Source of the DNA: Fomes fomentarius
Taxonomy: Eukaryota; Basidiomycota; Agaricomycetes; Polyporales; Polyporaceae
Direction: 5' to 3'
NCBI GenBank assembly: GCA_022606135.1
Contig: JABYQN010000002.1
Location: 1,674,001-1,738,000 of the forward strand
Length of the DNA: 64,000 bases
A program made the translations under genes and the position numbers. A model generated the notes under the pieces. The model made no database searches. It was not told the origin of the DNA and worked only from the letters and a program-made list of their open reading frames with translations. Each line of letters begins with the position of its first letter. Position 1 is the stretch's first letter. Positions 24,863 through 37,040 of this stretch are shown one piece after another.

Positions 24863-27288
24863 ATGTCCTCGCCGTCGTACGTCGTTCTCCCCCCAACCCC
24901 CATCAGCACTCCCGCCCCGCCTTCTCCCCGTCTGCCGCGCACCCCGGACGGCCGGTCCCTCGCACTCCCCGACCTCACCTACTCGTCCGAGGGCTCGACA
25001 GAACGCGAACGCAGCTCCACCGACACCACGACGATTGTAACGATCTATTCCATGTACGAGGAAGACGCCAGCAGCTGGTCTGCCGCCGCCACGACCGCCG
25101 TCAGCCAGGCCGCCCAGTCCCGCCCGCCCAGTCGCAGTCTGCCAGGGAAAGACGGCGTGCAGATTGCAGGGAGCGACGCGTCTGGCTACCGCAACTCCTT
25201 TCTTCAGAACGAGCCAGAGGACAGTGCGTTCTACGACACCACTACATATGACCTCCGACGTGCCAGCATGGGCAAGCGGTTAGCCGTCGCGGACAAGCCA
25301 CCACGACACTCAGTTGTTTCGACCGGCTCTGTGCAGCTGGCCTATGCGAACAGCAGACCGCCGTCGACGTTCCGGCATTCTTCTGTCGACAGCACAAGTA
25401 CCGCCGGCGCACAGAGGCGTAGTATTGGCGGAGATTCACTACGTCGACCTTCCGGTCCACGAAGTCGCCCCTCTTCGTCACACCAGAAGAACTCGATGTC
25501 GATCCAGTCGGTGGTAAACGGCGATAGTAAGCCCTCGTCTACCTCTCCTGACATTCCTCGCGACTCGAAGCGTCTTCCGCAAACCCCACCTTTGACAACG
25601 CTCGTGTCTCCACCATCTACTCCCGGTTCGCCCTCTACCCCTCCGCAACGACCAAGACAAGTTTCCCCTTCGCCCTCGCCGGAGCCGTCATTGCGGGTGC
25701 CTGCTGCACACCGTTCTCCAGCGACTTCACCACGAAGCTCGACGTCTGCACTCAGCACTCCAGAGAGCAAACGCTCCGGTGTCGTGCGCTCCGAGGGCGA
25801 AGATGCGGATGCGTTCCATATCCGCAGTACATATGCACAGCTGGACCAGTCTGGCGTTAGGGGTGATGGCTATGAGGAGGGTGTTGAGCGGACGCGGGCG
25901 CGGGTTGGCGGCAGCCGCCAGAGCGAACTCCGCGCACAGGAGGCAATAGCGGACGAGAGCGAGAAGACGCGGGATCTGACAGCACAGGAAATCGAGCTTC
26001 TGCAGAGTCTCGACAGGTGTGTGTGCAGTCTGCGTGTGCATGCTCATCGAATTCACGACCGAGTAGGTACGGCTTCTTCACCACGCCGTCGCACGACCGC
26101 CTCATCTCCGTCCCTGCGGCTCCTCTGCATCGCCCGCTTGCTCATCTGGCCACGGCCGTTACTTCCGGACCGGCGACACCACAACCGCTGGCGCGGCAAC
26201 CCGAAGTGCGGATACCGGCCAAGGAGATCAGTCGAACGGCCAAATGGGGACGGATGTTAGTCGCCGTCTCTCGAGACCCTGGTGGTAACGTTGACTTCTG
26301 GGGTGTGCGGCCTGCGAAAGAGGGCAAGTTCCGTCAACGGATATACAAGGGCATCCCCGACTGCTGGCGATCGGCAGCTTGGGAGATTCTCATGTGCAGG
26401 TTCTCGCGGACCGGCAAGGGAGAGCTGAGTCAGTTAATGCGGGACTACGGAGAAGCTCTGGCTAAGCCGTCATCATATGACGTGCAAATCGACTTGGACG
26501 TCCCAAGAACCATTAGCGGTCATATCATGTTCAAGACGCGTTACGGGCAAGGGTGAGTGTAAGCTTTGTTTAAGATGTGGGCACTAGATCTTATGCGAGG
26601 CTGTCCAGACAACGGTCATTGTTCCACGTCTTGCACTGCTTGTCATTACGATGCGAGAGCTGCGGCTACTGTCAAGGGATGGGACCTCTCGCAGCGACTC
26701 TGCTATGCTACTATGAGCCGGAACGCGCGTACGCGTCGCTCGTGCGATTACATGATTCTTACAGCATGCATTCGATATTCAGTCCAGGATTCCCAGGGCT
26801 CCTAGAGGCGATTTATGTCCAAGAGCGGTTAACGGAGCAGATGCTCCCTACCGTTTATGCAGCGTTCAAGAAACATATGGTTTCGACCACATCGTATGCA
26901 ACAAAATGGTACATCACGCTGTTCGCAAACTCTGTGCCGTTCCAGGTGCAGTTACGACTATGGGACGCGTTTCTGATCGAGGGTCACGATACCTTCGTTG
27001 TGGTAGCGGTCGCACTCGTATGGGTATACCGAGGTATGTTTGCGCGACAACTATTTCACTGTTTCTGACGCGGCGACATCTACAGATCATATCACCTCTG
27101 ATTCTGCGAATTTCGAGACGATCCTGTCCCTGTTGTCTTCGTTCTTCGTCCCTGAAGATGAGGATGCTCTCGCTCTCTGGATAGAGAAGGTCCTTAGTGA
27201 CAAGAAGCTTAGGGCAGACATGGTGCGCTGGAGACAGGATTGGAACCGGCTCGTCGCATCGGGTGAACACCACACTGCCCTGCTCTAG
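24863..27288 (+). CDS. TBC-domain Rab GTPase-activating protein
   Basis: Four exons, 24863-26016, 26067-26552, 26609-27033 and 27086-27288, encode 755 residues. The first 370 residues are disordered and rich in Ser, Pro and Thr. The TBC domain runs from about residue 470 to 700: KFRQRIYKGIPDCWRSAAWE, then the arginine finger motif IDLDVPRTISGH (Ile526 to Arg532) and the glutamine finger SCGYCQGMG (Gln569). Further landmarks are FSPGFPGLLEAIYVQERLTE, and WYITLFANSVPFQVQLRLWD. Both fingers are intact, so the protein should speed GTP hydrolysis on a Rab and act in vesicle traffic or at sites of polar growth. The domain order resembles fungal Gyp-type or BUB2-like GAPs, but the specific Rab cannot be told. 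Confidence 0.9.
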
Positions 27289-28382
27289 CATTGATTCGGA
27301 CTCGATGTTCGGACATCTGCTCTCCTTCACGTCGCATTGGGTCTCTGCTCTCCATCTCGCATCGCTCTGCATTCGCATCCATCCATCGGACATCTTGGCG
27401 CTGTACTTCCACTCATCATCTCCGGTTCACTGTCTGCATGTGTCCATATCCTTCCTTTCGGTCTTGGATCTCTCGGGTTTGTTCTCATCATCATGATCAT
27501 CTTCGTTCGCTGCTCTCCGCATATTCTGTCATATACACACATATCCTTACGTGATGGATGCTAATCGTGATACCTCGTCATACAGTATACACCACTTACA
27601 GTAGTCTACGGCAGTTGACTGGCGATGTATGGATTGTGGCATGGGCCGCATACGGCTTCAATACAAGAGCAATATAGAAAACACTCCACGTGATGCTGCC
27701 CTAGTGGAACAAGGTCACTGATAAGGCAGGTGAGTGCAATAATGTTGTTGGTCCACATGTGCATGTTATGGTGAGTGGATGGATGCCTGCCATCTTCCGT
27801 ATAATTCCCTTACTTACGTTGCTTCCTCGGGCATCCTTAGGACGGATCGGGCCAACATTCTTGTTTTTACGCCTTGCCCGCCGGCTCTATCAGTCATTTC
27901 CTCGAGGCTCTTCCTTCGGGAACTCTGATTCTCGTCCACTCCGAAGCCACGAAGCCATATCTGCACAATGCCTTCACCCGCAAAAGGCAAGTTGTGATGT
28001 CCACGGTCATGTGAGTCCATCCAAATTTGGCAACGCCCTTGTACTCATGGGTACGCACGTCTGTACAGGAATGGCTACCCTTATGTTCTTGAGGCATGCC
28101 AGCTTCCGACAGGTCGCATAAAAGAGCGCTGCCAGGGGTGCAACAGCCCCAGGCTTCGCTTGCCCAAACCAACAACTCCTCGGCCACATCGAGCCAACAA
28201 TCACCACTCGGTGGACGTGTACGAGCACTCGCCTCGCTCCCTCTTCACGCTCACATTCACGCTCACGACCAAGCCGTCTCAACCGCGCCTGCGCGTGCGT
28301 ATACCGTTCCGAACACACCTCGGGCTCTGTCCCCCTTCCCCAAGACCCGTTGCCCATCATTCCGCGCCGCATCCGCAACATC
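27289..28382. other. Intergenic region
   Basis: About 1.1 kb. Open frames at 28007-28594 on the minus strand and 28096-28575 on the plus strand overlap the small gene below and look like shadows. No other gene is supported. Confidence 0.4.
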
Positions 28383-28847
28383 ATGTCTTCGCTGTACCCC
28401 TCGCCTCCTTCATCGCCCATCGCGAGCTTTTTCCCCACCGGGCCTGCGTCCCCACACGCTTTCTCGTCCTTCCAGCAGGACCCGCGGACTACCCACTCCA
28501 TGTACGCGGCGCTCGGGTCGAGCTCGGCGCATAACGTCAAGCAGGGCATGGCACAGTCCGGCCAGGCTACCCTGAAGAAGAAGCCGCTGAGCAAGTGAGC
28601 TTACGACGAAGTGCTGCATCGCTGCATGACGGTGTATTGGCCATAGAGCGCACCTCGTCTGCGACAGGGCGCTCGAGCACGCTGCGCGCCCATGCGCCGA
28701 CCACCTCATTAATGGGGAACAGCCGTCCCCCTTGTCATTCTCGCCGGAGACCCAGGGAAGGAGGACGCCGCGTTACCATAGCCACCTACGAAGGTATGGT
28801 GGAGCGCACCCGATGTATTCCATTCTATGCATGACAGTTCCCCATAG
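28383..28847 (+). CDS. Small Ser/Pro-rich protein of unknown function
   Basis: A tentative three-exon model, 28383-28594, 28668-28793 and 28838-28847, encodes about 115 residues starting MSSLYPSPPSSPIASFFP. The first exon ends at a strong donor (GTGAGC). The joined second exon adds KALEHAARPCADHLINGEQ, and the last exon contributes only three codons and a stop. If the first intron is retained, the protein ends after KKKPLSK at 28598 (71 residues). There is no signal peptide, transmembrane segment or recognised domain. The family is not recognised. The main support is the in-frame splice sites and a start with a clear coding feel compared with its flanks. Confidence 0.4.
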
Positions 28848-29464
28848 CATCCCCATCATCGCATTCCGTACTTTACTATTACCCGTCCGGCCTACTCTTG
28901 CATTCCCCACTCGGCATCCATCCCATCCATCCCACGTTCTATTATCTTGCATCTCGGCACCTCATCATGCATTACGTTCCCCGATTGTATACCCATCTGT
29001 ATTAGAGGGTACATGTATCCATAGGCAATTGTTATTGTGTTTCGGCTCGACCTCGATACCACTCTATGGTGTCAACGCATGTCATCGGAGTCCTCTGACG
29101 TAACGATGAGGATGGAGACGCCCTTACCACGGCTAACCCTGTCCTCCCCACGTGATTGTAATAGCCCTCACAGGTACTGCTGACACTGTGCCCAGAAAGA
29201 AGTACTTAAGGTTAGGCTGTTGGCAACTTCTTCTGTCAACTTCAGTAACTATTGTCATCTGCGGACAACCCGAAATGTGAGTGACTTCCCCGATGTTCCA
29301 ATGAATAAACAATCTATGATACATCCGAGAACCAGCGAGTGTAGCGCTAAAAGACTATCGACACAGTGGGGTCATATACGCGTAAGATCTGAACCGACAT
29401 GAAAGCAGACATAAGTAGCAGGGTATCAAGCGGAGAGCGAAAAGGGCGTGGGCGAGGTCGTCCT
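28848..29464. other. Intergenic between convergent genes
   Basis: About 600 bases. T- and C-rich sequence near 28850-28950 probably includes the 3' flank of the small gene. No further gene is seen. Confidence 0.4.
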
Positions 29465-31108
29465 TTACTGAGAGATGAAGTGAGTCATACCCTGCAGGTT
29501 GAAGCCGTCTGGGGTTGAAAGCTCAGCGGATGCGGCTGAAGGGAGGAACGGGTCATATACGCACTGATGGTAATGCCAGCCGCTTTGGTGGGGCCCGCAA
29601 GGTTCAGCTTCTGGATGTTCTTGGCGTTACCAGCAGACTCGAGCGAAAGGACATCGACGGTCGTCGCGTTGGGGGTGAGGACGTAGAGGAAGCTGCGTGT
29701 CCACGGTTAGCAAGGTATCCTCGCCAAGAATCAGCACCGTCTACTTACTCCTTGTCACCAATGGTGGCGATGTCGTTATCGATCGTCGCGGAGCCCTCGG
29801 TTTGCTTGTATTGCTGCAGCAGAACACCGGTCAGCTGACTGGCAGAGGATGGACGCCACCCAACAAGTGCATACCTTCACAACTGTCGCCTTCAAGTTGT
29901 CATCGACAGAGACCTCAGTGACAGTCGAGGTACCGATGTCAGTGAGGTAGAAGTTGCCCGTCTTGGTGCTCAACGTCGACCAGCAGACCGCGCTCTGGCC
30001 GTCGATCTTCACCGCCGATGACGCGTTACCAGCGAGGTCGATGATGGTGAAACCGACGGCAGGGTCCGTCGCGAGGATCGCGTTCTTGCCGGGGATGAGC
30101 GACATCGAGAAGGGGAGCGCGCCGCCTTCGGGGGGCGCGACAGACTGGAAGTCCGCGGAAAGGGAACCATCGTCTTGAATGTCCCACACCGCGACGAAGC
30201 CCGGCGTTGGCGGAACGCCCTTAACGGACGCAAACAGTTGCTTGCCGTCAGCAGAGAAGAGGAGCTGGCTGGTGGAGCCAGCGGGCCCGGTCGCGGGAGT
30301 CGTCTGGTTCAGGTTGAGCGAGCGCAGACTGTTGGCGATGGGCTTGAGACCCTTCTGCTTGTCCACGGAGTAGCAGCTGACGAAGCCGGCGTGAATTGGT
30401 CGCAGACAATCGAAGCGTGTTGGTCAACGTACATGACACCGTTAACAGTACCACCGTTCAGCACACAGAGGCGGTTGCCCTCGCCATTGAACGCCAGCGA
30501 CATCGGGAACTCTCCCTCTGAAGAGATCGGGTTCCCAATCCTCTTGATGTTCGTGGGGCTCGACGGGTCAATCGAGAAGAGAGTGACGGTGTTTGATCCC
30601 GGCTGTCAAGGGGTCAATTGGGTATCACCCACGTTTCGTAGTATAGAATCCGACTCACGTTAACAGTAGCAAGCACTTCGCCCTTCTGAGAAGCCTTGAT
30701 GGACGCCTGTGAGAAGAGCGGGTCGGGACCGTTGGGGTCAGTGATACCGTGGGCCCCACTGCCGCCAGTGGCCACGGCTCTGTCGAGGTTCTGGATAGCA
30801 ATTGTTGAGTACTACAATATGTTTCTTCATTCCAACATGCATACCAAGGTGCCATCGGAATTGATGGTGGCAGCAATGATCCTGTTCTGGTCCTCCTCGT
30901 TTGTGATGACTATAATGCAAGCACAGTCAATACACGAGGTGCGCAACAACACAGAAGGACACTCACAATAAACAGCACCCGCAGCATTTAGCCTGGTGTT
31001 ATCTGTCATCATCTTGGTGTCGGCATCTGCGCGACGGTGCATAGGCGCGCCCCGAACAAGGGTGGACGCCGCGAGGACGGAGGTGAGAATGACCGCGGAG
31101 AAGTACAT
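29465..31108 (-). CDS. Secreted beta-propeller (lactonase-like) protein
   Basis: Eight minus-strand exons: 31108-30967, 30909-30845, 30811-30659, 30602-30433, 30376-29875, 29813-29749, 29692-29565 and 29508-29465. They sum to 422 residues. A signal peptide ends near VRGAPMHRRADAD. The body shows repeating strands typical of seven-bladed propellers related to fungal lactonases: AVYFITNEEDQNRIIAATI, AVATGGSGAHGITD, FPMSLAFNGEGNRLCVLNG, SQLLFSADGKQLFASVKG, PFSMSLIPGKNAILATDP and FYLTDIGTSTVTEVSV. No catalytic residues can be assigned with certainty, so the substrate is unknown. The second intron (30844-30812) is only 33 bases. It contains a stop if retained and is framed GTATGC...TAG. The protein is expected outside the cell or in the wall. 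Confidence 0.8.
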
Positions 31109-32829
31109 GTCGGGAACGAAATTAAGGCGAATAGTCTAAAGACGCTAGATGAAGATCGTCGGAGGTAGAATAGAAAGGACCCGAAGAGCACAGCTCCCTG
31201 AGAACGAAGGCAAGAACACTGGAACAAAGAAGGAGAAGGGGAAGTGATTAGCCATGACCGTCAAGTTGCCTCTATATATTCCCCAGCATACCCGGAATTT
31301 GAGTTCGAATGGGGGTAACGGATGCACACACTGCCCGAGACCGGGCACAATTCCAGGAGGTAAGTGTCGCTCGGATGCCGCTGGATCAGATGCCTTCTTG
31401 ACACATTGATCCCTGCCCTCCGCTCGGAGGAATTCAGAGGCCACAAGCGCTCCCGGCACGAGCCATGATTTGGATCGATACCAGGTATGTAGTACAGATC
31501 GCTGGACAGGAAGCGACGATGGCGGTCACGGCACACACCGAGGACAGCCTTAAGGTGTCCGTACTAACAAAGCGGAGAATTAGCGGGCGGCAACCAGCGG
31601 TAACCAGTGACAGCGGTACTGAAGTGGTCTGGTGTGAAACTTGAAGCCTTCAGGAGTACTTAACGCAGATGATGATGTGGTCATGGCGACGATGGGACGT
31701 ACCGTGGCCATCGTTCGCATAGATCTGCCCTTGTTCCCAAAAAGGTCGCGAAAGTTGCGTATACCGGGCCAGTGGTCATATATGACTACTAGCCAAAGCA
31801 ATTCTTGTATGGGGAGTTTTGCACCCCATGTTCCAAAAACAGAATGGGAGATCCTGCTGGTGCGCGTGAATCAACGCCTCTCCCAGAAGCGATGCGCCGG
31901 AGATAAGTAACTGTGATCAGCTACTCAAACTTCGCAGAGTCAGAACTAGTTAGAACTAAGTGGGTATGTATGTAGTATGTATGTACACACTCACTCACGA
32001 GAATCGAACGATCCGACAACAAGGCCACGAGCGTAGCACATGGCGGCTCGTTGCCATACTTACGACGAGGTTCACCAGAAGCCCAGTGCAGGGCATATCA
32101 CACTGGCCGCATCGCCGATTCCAACGTGGACTGATGGCCGGCCATTGGATAATGTGATCCTCGACCGGTGAAAATGAAATATTTACTCACCCTGTAGACA
32201 GCAACCAATTTCATTCAACCTCATGGTGGTCTTGTGTGGCGAATGCAGGCCAAGAAGGGTTCGTCGTTGCGAAGCCAGTATGCACGAGGTCCATGGGAAA
32301 TGAGTAGCAATGCCTCACAATAGGCCAGGGCCCACGGCCTTTGCAAGCCTTGGTTGGTGGAAGAAAGTCTGAAGTCAAGATAGCGACATCTAGTAAGCGC
32401 CGTTGGCAACTTCTGGGACCAGGACCGGGGCGGTGCGTTGCGACAACCGTCGTCGTGTTCCAACCTCCGCTCACACTCAGTGCCACATAATTGGCCACGG
32501 AACGGCTTGATTGGATTTGAAAACGTACGTCAAAGCAGGTTTCACCCATTTATCTCGAATTCGGCGTCGCGCCGGAAGCAACTTGTTCAAGAACTTGAAG
32601 CACTGGACGCCGGTACTAAGCGAGCTGACTCGGAGTTCAATAGGCCGCATTCACGCTGGATGACACGCGCATGCAGGGCAATACAGAGAGTGCAAAGTCA
32701 TTGATTTGGCATGTAAGTATGAGATCTGTGAAAGGAGCCAACGCGGCGCTTATCCGTACAAAGGACACCAGCCTATCATGGCAGGCATGCACCATGGTCA
32801 CTAGTCACCTACTTGGTGGGACATCTGTT
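31109..32829. other. Intergenic region
   Basis: About 1.7 kb upstream of the beta-propeller gene. A TATATA at 31273-31278 lies 165 bases before that gene's ATG. No other gene or P450 remnant was recognised before the duplicated block begins. Confidence 0.4.
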
Positions 32830-33831
32830 CCGTACTCGCAGAGAACATGGAGCGGTCTGCGTTAATATGGATGTGAGATAGGTACACAGGATCTTGAGCC
32901 ATGACTGACCGCGGACGTGCACTGGAAAGTGAGTTGGTTGTCTTGCGCCATGGCTTGTTAATTCCTTACGAGTATCCTGTTTAGGTTGAAATCCTACTCT
33001 GATGGGGTTCCAGCGAGAGCGCGCGCTCGGGCCCAATCAAGTGCCCTCATGCCCGAGTTGAAGCCATACATCAACCTTTCGATGACTTGCATGTAAGCCA
33101 AAGGTACGGCTTACATGGCAGCTTCTGACCGATACGCTGACTCAGTAGCTCTCAAATCTGGTTCCGTGCATGTTCTTTCAGGAATGGGTTTGGTGGCGCC
33201 GCTTTCGCTCCCAAGTCTACCGACTGCGTATTCACCCCGCACCGGGGTACGATGAAAGCGCCCCTTTCAACCGACCCTGGTCGAACTCAAACCCGAGGGA
33301 CATCATCGTCGTCGAATATAGCAATTTTATCTTGAGAGACTTGTGTGGCGGCTCAAGTGAGTAATAGTAGTCCTGTGGCACAATTAGCTCCCTACATTCA
33401 AGGCCCTCTTAGACGTTCATCTCAGGGTTGTCTCTCTTCCCATCCATGAGCGATATGTTGCCTACATTAGCCACAAGTGGAAAGGCTCTCACTACACGGG
33501 TCGCATCTCCACATAGGCAATGATTGCGTGCGCATGGATGTACGACCGTAATGGCAACGTGACTCTTCCCTGAGCTAGCATTGATAGACCAAGTTGGTGT
33601 ATGGCCTTCCAGGTTCGTGAAACAACGTCTGCTGACACACACACGCTGATGTACAGTCGGCCTCCGTACGCCCGAGAATCCCCAGCTCTCTACCTCAACT
33701 ACCCAAACAAGAGTCACGGCTGACACATTACACCATCGTGCCAAGTTATACTATGACCCACCCGCCAATTCGATAGCCCATTGGAGACGGCAAACCCAGC
33801 CTTCCTCAACGTCCTGGCGCCCTATGAACGA

Positions 33832-33837
33832 TATAAA
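33832..33837 (+). promoter_or_regulatory. TATA box of P450 copy 1
   Basis: TATAAA lies 43 bases before the ATG at 33880. The same element and spacing are kept in the duplicate (56703-56708 before 56751). Confidence 0.55.
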
Positions 33838-33879
33838 CTTCATGGGGACCCGACTGTTGTGCATTCGCTCTTGTTCGCC

Positions 33880-36017
33880 ATGGACGAGTACCTTACTCTC
33901 CTGTATACGTCGCTCGTGGGTCTCGTGGTCGTATATATACTACGATGGCGCCTCAATCCTGTAAGCTATGGCTCCCTGCGCAACGTGTTCGTGGCTCATG
34001 ATGCTTTCCGATCTGTTTTCCTAGCTGAATCCTATACCCACCGTAGGGGGATCCTCCCTGCCGTTGCTCTCTTACTGGACGAACCGAAACTTTGAACGAG
34101 ACCCATATGAACATCTCCGGGAGGGCCATAGAAAGGTGAATGAATAGGCAACCTGCTCGTCATAATGCACCGACTGATTGTATCATATTGTTCCCTCTAG
34201 TACGGCGGTGCACCGTTCAAGGTTGCACTGAAAGGAGAATGGATGGTCGTACTCAGCGACCCTGAGATGATTGACGACTTCCGGAGACGTCCTGACGAAG
34301 AACTCTCATTCGCCGCACTCCAGGAAGAGGTGCGGATTACCCAGAGGGGATCGGGGACAGATCTTGAATCATGCAATAGACTCTGCAGATCCCTCATACT
34401 CTCGGAGCGGAGTTCCGCTTCCACAATCACAGTTACCAGATCGGCCTCATCCGGAACCAATTGACTCGTGCAATTCCGCTCGTCCTACCCGACATTATTG
34501 ACGAGCTCGACGTGGCGATGCCGACCTACCTTCCTCTCAAAGGCGATGGTAAGTAGACTCCATACTCGTCGCTCCAGATCACTTCTCCTCAAGCATATTG
34601 TGTAGAATGGGTTACCGTGAACATGGTCAGCACGCTCAAGAAGGTCATTGCACGAGTCAGCAGTCGCGTATTTGTCGGCCTTCCACTATGTACGTATCAG
34701 TATCGCAACTAGCGATACCCTTGTTGCCCAGCGCATTCTGATTGATTGGGAAATATTGGGAATACAGGTCGCAATCAGCACTACCTGGACATCGTGGTTA
34801 ACTTCGCCATCGACATGATCAGCGACAGGACCAGGTTCATGGAGTATCCTCCATTCCTGAGACCGTCAGTTATCACGAGTCCTGTCGTCAACCGCGATGA
34901 TGACTGACGCCATAGGGCAGCTTGCTAGCTCGGCTCAAGAGTGACACGGGAAGGAACGTAGGGAAGGCGTCACAATACCTGAGTCCTATATTCGACGAAC
35001 GTAGGGCCATGCTAGAAGCGTTTGGAGAGGGCTACACTGGTAAACCCGTGAGCTGTACCCTTAGTTTCGCGCGTTGTCAATGCTGATTGTCGACGTTTCT
35101 CCATGACAGGAAGATCTCCTTCAATGGATCTTAGAGGACGGCATTCGCCGGGGAAGCTCAGACCAGGCGATGGCTACGCGTATGTTACTGATATACTTTG
35201 CAGCAATCCAAACAACGTCCCTTGTGCGTGGGCCCTGCTCATGACTTACATGATTAACCGACATCGTGTCTTGTTTCAGACCCTCACCCATGCGCTGTTC
35301 GACCTTGCTAGCATGCCCGGATACATCCAACCTCTCAGGAATGAAATAGAGTCGGTGATTGCAACGAATGGCTGGACGAAGTCATCCATGGATAAGATGT
35401 GGAAGCTCGATAGCTTCTTGAAGGAGTCGCACCGTTACAATGGTCTAGTCTTGGGTATGAACTACTTACCGTCACACTCCACCCCTCCGACATCCGTCCA
35501 ATAAGAAGCTGATCATTGACTGATCCCTCTTATCTAGTTTCCATGTTGCGGAAAGCGCTCAAAGATGTGAAGATGAGTGACGGCACAATCATACCAGCAG
35601 GCACCACTGTCGGGGCGGCATCATACCTACTCCACCGCGATAGTGCCAGCTACCCTTCCCCCGACCTATTCGACCCTTTCCGATTCGCCACCCTGCGCGA
35701 ATCCGAAGGCGAAGGCACTAAGCACCAGTTCGCCAACACGTCCATGAATTATATCCCCTTTGGTCACGGCAAGCACGCTTGGTGCGTGGAATGTGATGAG
35801 CTAGACCTCCAAGTGTGCAATGGACTAATGTGAGTGATGTAGCCCGGGGAGGTTCTTCGCAGCTAACGAGCTGAAAGCCGTTGTTTGCTACCTTCTCATC
35901 AATTATGACTTGAAGTTGGTTGGAGATAAGCGTCCGGAGAATAGGACCCTGGGATATCATAATATGCCTAACCCGTCCGGAGAGATGATGTTCAGGCGGC
36001 GTCGAGCAGCCGCATGA
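33880..36017 (+). CDS. Cytochrome P450, ent-kaurene-oxidase-like family (duplicate copy 1)
   Basis: Eleven exons: 33880-33960, 34025-34135, 34201-34329, 34380-34548, 34606-34689, 34768-34864, 34921-35047, 35110-35223, 35280-35454, 35538-35781 and 35843-36017. They sum to 501 residues with no lesion. An N-terminal membrane anchor (LLYTSLVGLVVVYILRW) is followed by IPTVGGSSLPLLSYW. The I-helix reads YFAAIQTTSL (295-304), without the usual acidic residue, as is common in this family. The K-helix motif is KESHR (Glu353, Arg356), then FDPFRFATLRE, and the haem loop FGHGKHACPGRFFA with the ligand Cys444, whose codon is split by the last intron. The enzyme is an ER-bound monooxygenase. The substrate is unknown. 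It is one of five P450s here and is duplicated at 56751. Confidence 0.9.
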
Positions 36018-36154
36018 TGCATGAAGTCTTGGCTTTGCCCTGCTGTATCCGGGGAGGGGCAAGCATTCCTGTCACTCTAATTCAATCAATGTATCAGTAG
36101 ACATGGAAGTTGAAAGAGCGTGCTCGGGCTAGCACTGAGCAGGAGTATGCAAGC

Positions 36155-36489
36155 CTATATATCGGACGCGTCGACAGACTGTTGGACTGGATTGATGCCT
36201 AGCAGCTGTAAATCGCACTCTTCTCTCTCAACATCGGCTTCAGCAAGCTCGAAAGTCTGCTTTCGATCGACGTCATCAGGATATATCCTCGTCAGCGACC
36301 GCCACGTTCTCCCTTCCTCCGCCAACTCCACAGTGCATCGCGTCCCAGCGAAACCGCCCTTAAAAGTCAGGTCGATATGTTTGGGAATCAATAGAGCGAG
36401 GAAGGATAGTTGGATGTATTGTGGAGTTCCCTGCGCAAGCGGTGTCAGCACCAGGCGAAGCAATCAGGAGGCTTTTTCAACACGCCTGT
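36155..36489 (-). pseudogene. Truncated copy of the NR2C2AP-like gene
   Basis: The minus strand from 36430 repeats the last exon of the gene at 59220-59757 (QYIQLSF, GGFAGTRCTVELAE, RIYPDDVDRKQTFEL, then DLQLLGINP). The first two exons are missing because the duplicated block ends inside exon 2, just beyond the intron donor. About 60 bases coding for the VFEESSDFFGR segment are also deleted, and the frame runs past the normal stop. It is a non-functional remnant carried along with the P450. Confidence 0.8.
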
Positions 36490-37040
36490 CGTCCCTGTTG
36501 TCAACCGTGATCGTAGGCTGTACTTAGGACGTCAGCGGCTCACACTAGACGTAGTACTTATTGCAGGTGCGGACACTACTACAGTACCTCCATGTGACGG
36601 TTGTGATTGCCTTGTAACAGGTAACCTTTCAAGAGCCGGTCTTGTGACAGGCATGTTATAGGTGGACTGTTAGTAAGCTATTACCAGAATAAACAACTTT
36701 GTAATAAGAATAGTATTTGGGACAAGTAAGACAGAAGCAAAGATGTCGCACGCCTGTTACGTGCCGTAACATTTGTCTGTTCCGCGGAGTCGAACTTCAC
36801 GGACGACTGATTCCGATTGTATTTCCCTCTTCAAATTCGCTTGTGACGGTGAACAGGTGGATATACTTACATATAGAAGGTCGCAACAAGAGAACTATAG
36901 TATGTGGTTTATAATCTAGCTGACGACTTCTGAACTACACCATCGTGAACTCCGAGAACTGAAACTTGAAGCTTGAAGCTTGACGGATGAGGGAACGAAA
37001 TGGACGAAGTCACAGCGACCAGATCCAAACGTCTATCTCG
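36490..37040. other. Intergenic region
   Basis: About 550 bases after the duplication breakpoint, A/T-richer than its flanks. No gene was recognised. Confidence 0.4.

Larger units (their letters stand above)
32830..36489 (+). repeat. Segmental duplication, copy 1
   Basis: This block aligns by eye with 55721-59588 in the same orientation. Homology begins at CCGTACTCGCAGAGA and ends at CAACACGCCTGT. It contains about 1 kb upstream of the P450, the whole P450 gene, and the last exon plus intron edge of an NR2C2AP-like gene. Small insertions and deletions and scattered substitutions separate the copies. Confidence 0.85.

Noticed and set aside
33781..34095. Open frame METANPAFLN... just upstream of and over P450 exon 1
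   Set aside because: It does not begin with a real ATG and runs through the first intron. The ATG at 33880 follows the TATA box and starts the membrane anchor.
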